This document shows positions 1-4,223 of a stretch of 5,877 bases of DNA, in pieces. The DNA is from Methylotenera sp. (lineage in GTDB: Bacteria; Pseudomonadota; Gammaproteobacteria; Burkholderiales; Methylophilaceae), in NCBI GenBank assembly GCA_027310735.1, contig DAIDAH010000171.1, positions 1 to 5,877 of the forward strand, read 5' to 3'. The position numbers and the translations under genes are program-made. Under the pieces are notes generated by a model. It was given only the letters and a program-made list of their open reading frames with translations, had not been told where the DNA came from and made no database searches. Within the stretch, counting starts at the first letter, position 1. Each line of letters starts with the position of its first letter.

Positions 1-806
1 AACATGATCCACGTGAAGAACTCGCCCCACGTGATGTCGTCGCACGCGCCATTGACTTTGAAATGAAAAAGCGTGGGCTGGATTGTGTTTATCTGGACAT
101 TTCACATAAACCATTAACCTTTATTCAAGAGCACTTCCCAAACATTTATCAACGCTGCCTAACGCTAGGCATTGATATCAGCACGACGCCAATTCCCGTC
201 GTGCCGGCAGCGCATTACACTTGCGGCGGCGTAATGACCGATGACAAAGGCCGCACCGACATACACAACCTGTACGCTATTGGCGAAACGGCTTGCACAG
301 GCTTACATGGCGCGAATCGCCTAGCCAGTAACTCACTGCTGGAATGCTTGGTGTTCGGCCAAACAGCTGCAGAAGATATTCTGCTCCAGCCAGCCAAACC
401 ATCACCTACACTCCCGTACTGGGATGAAAGTCGCGTGACTGATGCCGACGAAGAAGTATTAATTACCCACACGTGGGATGAGTTACGCCGCTTCATGTGG
501 AACTATGTAGGCATTGTTCGTACCGACAAACGCTTGAGCCGTGCCCTACACCGCATTCATATGCTACGTGATGAAGTACACGAGTTTTACAGCAACTTCA
601 AAATCAGTAACGATTTAATCGAACTGCGTAACCTATTGCAAGTAGCCGAATTGATTGTTAAAAGCGCGATGGAACGTAAAGAAAGTCGCGGCTTGCATTA
701 CAGTAAAGACCACCCGAACTTAGATGCTGAAGCAATACCCACAGTGCTTGAACCTTCAAATTACTACAGCCTGCTAGATCGAGAACACGGTCACCATCAC
801 CACTAA
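1..806 (+). CDS. nadB: L-aspartate oxidase, C-terminal half (5' truncated by window edge)
   Basis: Flavoenzyme that oxidises L-aspartate to iminoaspartate, the first step of de novo NAD synthesis (partner NadA); cytoplasmic. The frame is open to the left edge (first full codon at 3), so the ATG at 63 is internal. About 267 residues are visible; E. coli NadB has 540, and by memory alignment the first visible residue matches E. coli position 281. On that offset the active-site residues fall exactly where expected: Arg in APRDVV (codon 30-32, E. coli R290), His in PAAHYTCGG (codon 213-215, H351) and Arg in HGANRLASNS (codon 318-320, R386). The FAD-contacting LYAIGE...GLHGANRLASNSLLE segment and the C-terminal helical domain with SRGLHYSKDHP are intact. 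It ends in a natural His-rich tail, HGHHHH. The succinate dehydrogenase/fumarate reductase flavoprotein alternative is disfavoured by the NadB-like APRDVVARAID and GLHGANRLASNS. The promoter lies outside the window. Confidence 0.96.
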   Translation, partial: HDPREELAPRDVVARAIDFEMKKRGLDCVYLDISHKPLTFIQEHFPNIYQRCLTLGIDISTTPIPVVPAAHYTCGGVMTDDKGRTDIHNLYAIGETACTGLHGANRLASNSLLECLVFGQTAAEDILLQPAKPSPTLPYWDESRVTDADEEVLITHTWDELRRFMWNYVGIVRTDKRLSRALHRIHMLRDEVHEFYSNFKISNDLIELRNLLQVAELIVKSAMERKESRGLHYSKDHPNLDAEAIPTVLEPSNYYSLLDREHGHHHH

Positions 807-828
807 TTGCTAGTTTAAGAATTGAATT

Positions 829-834
829 AGGGGA
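829..834 (+). promoter_or_regulatory. Ribosome binding site of the nuclease gene
   Basis: AGGGGA lies 5 nt upstream of the ATG at 840 and is the strongest Shine-Dalgarno match in the window. It fixes the start that includes the complete signal peptide. Confidence 0.75.
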
Positions 835-839
835 AACGC

Positions 840-1313
840 ATGTTGGCGCATACTGTTTTTATCGCGTTCTTTTTACTAACGGCGACAACAAGTCAAGCTG
901 CGGACTCCTATGTGGTGACGTATGTCTATGATGGTGATACCGTAAAACTTCGTAACGCAGATAGTGAATTCAAACTGCGCCTCACCGATATCGATGCACC
1001 TGAACGTAATCAGGAATACGGCCTTAAAGCTCGACGTGCGCTCATGACGCTTTGCCAAGGCAAACACATTCTCGTTACTGCAAAAATTACCGGCACAGAT
1101 CAATATCATCGCTCGCTAGGAAAGTTGCAATGCAATCATATTGATGCCAGCACTTATTTGGCAGAACATGGTTGGGCTTGGCATTATGAGCAATACTCAA
1201 CAAACATCAATATCCACAATGCAGCGTTGAAAGCACGTCGACAAAAACTAGGGCTATGGGCAAGTAGCAACCCTGAACCGCCTTGGGTCTGGCGTCATAA
1301 TCAAATGCATTAG
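840..1313 (+). CDS. Exported thermonuclease-family (SNase-like) nuclease
   Basis: A 157-residue protein of the staphylococcal nuclease fold, predicted to cut DNA/RNA with Ca2+ outside the cytoplasm. Residues 1-20 form a hydrophobic signal peptide (core VFIAFFLLTA, likely cleavage after SQA at 20 or QAA at 21). All catalytic positions of staphylococcal nuclease have counterparts: D33 in DGDT (D21), R47 in LRL (R35), D52 and E55 in DIDAPER (D40, E43), and R91 in DQYHRSLG (R87). The D21-R35-D40-E43 spacing is identical to the classic enzyme, while the stretch to the last Arg is 8 residues shorter. C72 and C98 could form a disulfide in the periplasm. The start is supported by AGGGGA at 829-834, 5 nt before the ATG. 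It begins 33 nt after nadB with no visible terminator between, so co-transcription is likely. Family call firm; substrate and physiological role unknown. Confidence 0.9.
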   Translation: MLAHTVFIAFFLLTATTSQAADSYVVTYVYDGDTVKLRNADSEFKLRLTDIDAPERNQEYGLKARRALMTLCQGKHILVTAKITGTDQYHRSLGKLQCNHIDASTYLAEHGWAWHYEQYSTNINIHNAALKARRQKLGLWASSNPEPPWVWRHNQMH

Positions 1314-1424
1314 AAAATCAGTGATTCATTTTTAATTACCATTATGTAAATAATCCCACCCAGTTTTCACCGCAACCAAGTCTTAATCTAACATCTATTT
1401 CCTAGCTTTAATTTCATTTAACCG

Positions 1425-1430
1425 TATAAT
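1425..1430 (+). promoter_or_regulatory. Putative sigma-70 -10 box for the rhlE-type helicase
   Basis: A perfect TATAAT at 1425-1430. No good TTGACA-like hexamer sits 16-18 nt upstream (the best is TAGCTT at 1403-1408, 2 of 6 matches), so it may depend on an activator or be a chance match in AT-rich DNA. Transcription would start near 1437 and give a leader of about 150 nt. Confidence 0.45.
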
Positions 1431-1436
1431 GCAATT

Positions 1437-1585
1437 TCCCTACGCCATCCAATCAGCGTAGCGGTCTCTTTACCCTAATCTTCTTGAATTCAAAATTCTC
1501 ATGAATGATTATTAAAATTGCCTACCTCGATTGGTGTTGCTTCACGAAGTAATAGGTCGGCTTAAACCCAAGCTGGAGCATTACT
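1437..1585 (+). promoter_or_regulatory. Possible structured 5' leader of the helicase mRNA
   Basis: If the TATAAT at 1425 is used, the mRNA carries about 150 untranslated nt. Visible pairing: a 6-bp stem 1440-1445/1456-1461 with a 10-nt loop; an 8-bp stem with one mismatch, 1520-1527/1554-1561; and an alternative 5-bp stem (one G-U) 1559-1563/1570-1574 that shares bases 1559-1561 with the previous one and ends right at the GGAG Shine-Dalgarno. The last two cannot form fully together. Long structured leaders are known on cold-shock and DEAD-box helicase mRNAs; a regulatory role here is inference only, and I recognise no known riboswitch class. Confidence 0.3.
1575..1578 (+). promoter_or_regulatory. 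Ribosome binding site that decides the TTG start of the helicase
   Basis: GGAG, 7 nt before TTG at 1586. The reading frame has a TAG at 1553-1555 and no ATG or GTG between that stop and the conserved N-terminus, so this site supports the TTG start. Confidence 0.65.
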
Positions 1586-3139
1586 TTGACTACTGAAACA
1601 ACCTTACTTAACTTTAACGAGTTAGGCCTTATTGAACCCATTTTGCGTGCGATTAGCGATGCAGGATACACCACACCAACCCCTATTCAGGCTAAAGCCA
1701 TTCCACAAGTATTAAGTGGTGGCGATTTACTGGCTGGCGCTCAAACTGGTACAGGTAAAACAGCTGGCTTTACGCTGCCGATTTTGCACCTACTCAGCCA
1801 AAAGCCATTAGCTGAAATTGCTAAAGGCCGCCCACGTTGCCTGATGCTGACGCCGACACGTGAACTAGCGGCACAAATTGAAGAGTCCGTAAAAGTCTAC
1901 GGTAAATATCTGCCACTCACTTCTACCGTTATTTTTGGTGGCGTGAATGCGAATCCGCAAATCGCGCGCCTGAAAAAGCCGCTGGATATTCTGGTCGCCA
2001 CGCCTGGACGCTTGTTAGATCATGCAAATCAAAAAAACGTAGATCTTTCAGGTGTTGAAATTTTAGTACTGGATGAAGCGGATCGTATGCTAGACATGGG
2101 CTTTATTCGTGACATTAAAAAGATTCTTGCCATGCTGCCTAAGCAGCGCCAAAACCTATTATTCTCAGCCACGTTTTCAGATGAAATCAAAGCGTTAGCT
2201 GACGGCCTGTTACATAACCCGGGCTTTGTTGAAGTGGCACGCCGCAATACCGCCTCTGAACTCGTAGAACAAACTGTGCATATGGTTGCGCAAAGCCACA
2301 AACGTGACTTGATGAGCCACCTCATCAAGCACCATGACTGGAAGCAAGTGTTAGTATTCACTCGCACCAAACATGGCGCAAATCGTCTGGCTGAAAAACT
2401 GATTAAAGATGACATTCAAGCAGCTGCAATTCATGGCAACAAGAGCCAAGGCGCCCGTACTAAAGCATTAGCGCAATTTAAAGATGGCACAATGCGCGTA
2501 CTGGTTGCGACTGACATTGCTGCACGTGGCTTGGATATTGACCAATTACCGCAAGTGGTAAATTTTGAGTTACCAAACGTACCGGAAGACTACGTACACC
2601 GTATTGGCCGTACTGGCCGTGCGGGCAGTAGCGGTGCAGCAGTATCATTAGTGGATCGTGAAGAATTGAAACTACTAAAAGATATTGAAAAGCTGATTAA
2701 GCGTGAGATTCCGAAAGTGATTGCTGAAGGCTTTACACCTAACGCAAATCCGGAGCCTGAAGCACCACGTGCTCCACGCCCACCACAAGGTCAACCACGT
2801 GGACAGTCACGTAGACCTCAAGCTGAAGCAAATGGCGCTGGTCAAAACGCTAGACGCAATCAAAATCGCGGCCAGTCTCAAGGCAGAAACCAAGCAACGC
2901 AGAATACAGAAGGCCGCCCAGCACAACAGCGCAGACCACAAAACAGTTCCCAAAATGGCAACACTCAAAGCCCTGCACCAACCTCAAGCACAAAACATAT
3001 GTCTGAAGCGGCACGTCATCAAGCGATGCCGCAACAAGCTTTATTTTCGCCAAAAAGCCCGAATCACGGCAATGGCAATCGTGGTGGCAACCCTAACTAC
3101 GGCAGCCCAAGCCATCGCACAGGTGGTAGAGGTCGATAA
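1586..3139 (+). CDS. rhlE: DEAD-box ATP-dependent RNA helicase, RhlE type
   Basis: A 517-residue cytoplasmic RNA helicase that remodels structured RNA (ribosome assembly, mRNA decay, growth in the cold are roles known for the family). All motifs are present in order: Q motif with F10 and GYTTPTPIQ (27-35); I, AQTGTGKT (52-59); Ia, PTRELA (90-95); TPGR (139-142); II, DEAD (163-166); III, SAT (194-196); IV, VFTRTK (257-262); V, ATDIAARGLD (308-317); VI, HRIGRTGR (338-345). The core ends near residue 384. A tail of about 130 residues follows, rich in Pro, Gln, Asn, Arg and Gly with scattered RG-type pairs and no folded domain, typical of RhlE-like proteins and probably RNA-binding or condensate-forming. 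It starts at TTG with GGAG 7 nt upstream; the Q motif is intact only with about this start. No clear terminator follows. RhlE is favoured over CsdA/DbpA/SrmB because the core is followed directly by a basic tail without DbpA- or CsdA-type RNA-binding domains; the paralogue assignment is less sure than the family. Confidence 0.93.
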   Translation: MTTETTLLNFNELGLIEPILRAISDAGYTTPTPIQAKAIPQVLSGGDLLAGAQTGTGKTAGFTLPILHLLSQKPLAEIAKGRPRCLMLTPTRELAAQIEESVKVYGKYLPLTSTVIFGGVNANPQIARLKKPLDILVATPGRLLDHANQKNVDLSGVEILVLDEADRMLDMGFIRDIKKILAMLPKQRQNLLFSATFSDEIKALADGLLHNPGFVEVARRNTASELVEQTVHMVAQSHKRDLMSHLIKHHDWKQVLVFTRTKHGANRLAEKLIKDDIQAAAIHGNKSQGARTKALAQFKDGTMRVLVATDIAARGLDIDQLPQVVNFELPNVPEDYVHRIGRTGRAGSSGAAVSLVDREELKLLKDIEKLIKREIPKVIAEGFTPNANPEPEAPRAPRPPQGQPRGQSRRPQAEANGAGQNARRNQNRGQSQGRNQATQNTEGRPAQQRRPQNSSQNGNTQSPAPTSSTKHMSEAARHQAMPQQALFSPKSPNHGNGNRGGNPNYGSPSHRTGGRGR

Positions 3140-3155
3140 CTCAAGAAAATCTGCT

Positions 3156-3192
3156 CTTTGTTAAAAAACCGTACTTTGTTTAAAAAACAAGG
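3156..3192 (+). repeat. Two near-identical A/T-rich direct repeats; second copy can form a weak hairpin
   Basis: CTTTGTTAAAAAAC (3156-3169) recurs as CTTTGTTTAAAAAAC (3174-3188), differing by one T. The second copy with its right flank can fold into an 8-bp stem, 3174-3181 with 3185-3192 (one G-U pair, 3-nt loop). No U-tract follows, so it is not a convincing intrinsic terminator for the helicase gene, though it might act as a weak 3'-end stabiliser. It may also be a local slippage duplication. Confidence 0.5.
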
Positions 3193-3245
3193 TGCTGAGC
3201 ATTTAGGCAAATGACGAAAATAGATTAAAATTCTAGTTCAAATTT

Positions 3246-3251
3246 TATACA
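3246..3251 (+). promoter_or_regulatory. Weak candidate -10 box for the FKBP gene
   Basis: TATACA at 3246-3251 lies 22 nt before the ATG, which would give a leader of roughly 15 nt containing the Shine-Dalgarno. No recognisable -35 hexamer is seen at 16-18 nt spacing, and the surrounding DNA is AT-rich, so chance is possible. Confidence 0.25.
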
Positions 3252-3273
3252 TCATCTGTATTAGGAATACACC

Positions 3274-3753
3274 ATGCAAATTGCAATGAACACAGTAGTC
3301 ACCATGACTTACGAATTAAAAGATGCCGATGGCAACGTACTTGAATCAAGTGCAGAACCAGTGGCTTATCTACACGGCGGCTACGACAATATTTTTCCAA
3401 AAGTGGAAGAAGCTATGCACGGTAAAAATATCGGCGATGTTGTGATTGTAGATTTACAACCAGCTGACGCTTTTGGTGAGTACGACGAAGAACTCGTGCA
3501 AATCGAACCAGCTAGCGCTTTTCCGGCGGCAGAACTAGAAGTTGGCATGCAGTTTGAAGGCGAAGACCCAACAGGTGATGTTGTTCTATACACCGTAACA
3601 GAAATTGCGGACGGCAAAGTCATTGTTGATGGCAACCACCCTTGGGCTGGCGAACGTGTAATATTCAGCGCAACCATCACTGACGTTCGTGTTGCAAATA
3701 AAGAAGAAGTAACACATCAGCACGTACATGGTGCTGGTGGTCATCATCACTAA
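3274..3753 (+). CDS. FKBP-type peptidyl-prolyl cis-trans isomerase, SlyD-like
   Basis: A 159-residue cytoplasmic prolyl isomerase/chaperone of the SlyD branch. The first FKBP segment is at about 1-66 (NTVVTMTYELKDADGNVLES; LHGGYDNIFPKVEEAMHGKNIGD; DLQPADAFGEYDEELV extends past it), an insert-in-flap (IF) chaperone domain at about 67-117, and the FKBP closing strand with the NHPWAGERVIF hallmark at 121-131. It ends in a His-rich tail (H148, H150, H152, H157-159), a shorter version of the metal-binding tail that lets E. coli SlyD (196 residues) bind Ni2+; the Cys residues of the E. coli tail are absent, and the protein has no Cys at all. No signal peptide. The ATG at 3274 is preceded by AGGA at 3263-3266 (7-nt spacing); the internal Met5 and Met11 would cut into the first strand. 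It is the last rightward gene, closed by a strong hairpin at 3775. slyD is a fair name, but shorter SlpA/FkpB-type relatives exist, so the symbol is left blank. Confidence 0.9.
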   Translation: MQIAMNTVVTMTYELKDADGNVLESSAEPVAYLHGGYDNIFPKVEEAMHGKNIGDVVIVDLQPADAFGEYDEELVQIEPASAFPAAELEVGMQFEGEDPTGDVVLYTVTEIADGKVIVDGNHPWAGERVIFSATITDVRVANKEEVTHQHVHGAGGHHH

Positions 3754-3774
3754 GTATTAAATTGCAGTAAAACT

Positions 3775-3803
3775 AAAAAAGCACCTTTCTAAGGTGCTTT
3801 TTT
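3775..3803. terminator. Bidirectional intrinsic terminator between convergent genes
   Basis: A 7-bp stem GCACCTT (3781-3787) / AAGGTGC (3791-3797) with a TCT loop is flanked by A6 (3775-3780) on the left and T6 (3798-3803) on the right. Read rightward it ends the FKBP transcript 22 nt after the stop codon. Read leftward the A6 becomes a U-tract and it ends the czcA-PII transcript about 55 nt after the PII stop. Confidence 0.9.
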
Positions 3804-3858
3804 ATTGGGGTGTAATTACTTCAGTAATGCTACTCAAATAATGATTTACATTTCAACG

Positions 3859-4194
3859 CTAACAGTCCAACACCGTTATTTTCTCAGATAAGCGAATCAT
3901 ACGTTCTGTAGGCGTTACCCAGACAATTCCATCCCCCACCTGTCCAGTATGGCCGACCTCCACCAGTATCTGCAACACCCCCTCAACAAGTTCATCTGGC
4001 GTCACTATCTCTATGCGCACCTTAGGGCTGAAGTCGGTTAACTCTTCACGAATACCCAAAGATGGTTTAGCTAAATGATGGCCGCAACCTTCAACCTTAC
4101 TTACCGTCATACCGGGGAAACCTTTAATATTGCGTAACGCAGAACGAATTTTAGACAAACGCGCTGGTTGAATAATCGCTTTAATTTCTTTCAT
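3859..4194 (-). CDS. PII-superfamily (GlnB-like) signalling protein linked to a metal RND pump
   Basis: A 111-residue PII-fold protein, normally a trimer that binds ATP/ADP and contacts its target through a T-loop. Visible PII signatures: MKEIKAIIQPARL at the start, GMTVSKVEGCG (28-38) before the T-loop, DFSPKVRIEIV (54-64) after it, and TGQVGDG (83-89) in the B-loop. By memory alignment to E. coli GlnB it departs at functional positions: uridylylated Tyr51 is Glu51, Gln39 (Mg-2-oxoglutarate) is His40, Lys85 is Gln, Lys90 is Ile and Arg103 is Ser, while Lys58 and Arg101 remain. It has C37, H39 and H40 at the T-loop base, H82, and C111 as last residue: possible metal ligands. The ATG is preceded by AAGGA (complement of 4203-4207), 8 nt away. 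It lies 29 nt downstream of the RND pump gene, almost surely one operon. Annotation as a nitrogen regulator would be misleading; a sensor or modulator of the efflux system is my inference. Confidence 0.88.
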   Translation of the reverse strand: MKEIKAIIQPARLSKIRSALRNIKGFPGMTVSKVEGCGHHLAKPSLGIREELTDFSPKVRIEIVTPDELVEGVLQILVEVGHTGQVGDGIVWVTPTERMIRLSEKITVLDC

Positions 4195-4202
4195 GATTCT
4201 GT

Positions 4203-4207
4203 TCCTT
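4203..4207 (-). promoter_or_regulatory. Ribosome binding site of the PII-like gene inside the czcA-PII intergenic gap
   Basis: AAGGA on the minus strand, 8 nt before the ATG at 4194. The 29-nt gap from the czcA stop holds no hairpin that I can see, so the gene should be translated from the pump mRNA. Confidence 0.7.
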
Positions 4208-4223
4208 TAGAGCATTCATCTAG

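Larger units (their letters stand above)
1314..1585 (+). other. 272-nt intergenic stretch: rhlE promoter and leader
   Basis: No gene is supportable here. The 5' part is AT-rich, and I see no convincing terminator for the nuclease gene: a 4-bp AATC/GATT hairpin near 1317-1327 followed by CATTTTT is too weak. A consensus -10 box lies at 1425-1430. Downstream are a CTACGC/GCGTAG inverted repeat (1440-1445 / 1456-1461), a GAATT/AATTC inverted repeat (1486-1490 / 1494-1498), an imperfect 8-bp stem (1520-1527 / 1554-1561) and the helicase Shine-Dalgarno at 1575-1578. The best reading is promoter plus long 5' leader. Confidence 0.6.

Noticed and set aside
787..803. Engineered His-tag or vector sequence at the end of nadB
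   Set aside because: No linker, protease site or vector-like flank; the stop leads directly into a natural intergenic gap, and the His run uses mixed codons.
63..806. nadB starting at the ATG at 63
   Set aside because: The frame continues upstream with conserved NadB residues (HDPREELAPRDVVARAID), including the active-site Arg, so this ATG is internal.
1314..1345. Possible terminator after the nuclease gene
   Set aside because: The only hairpin is 4 bp (AATC/GATT), and the following T-run is interrupted and offset; not enough to call.
2721..3164. Open frame of 147 codons in another frame over the helicase tail
   Set aside because: It is kept open by the low-complexity, stop-poor composition of the tail; the protein has no recognisable domain, and no separate ribosome binding site was identified.
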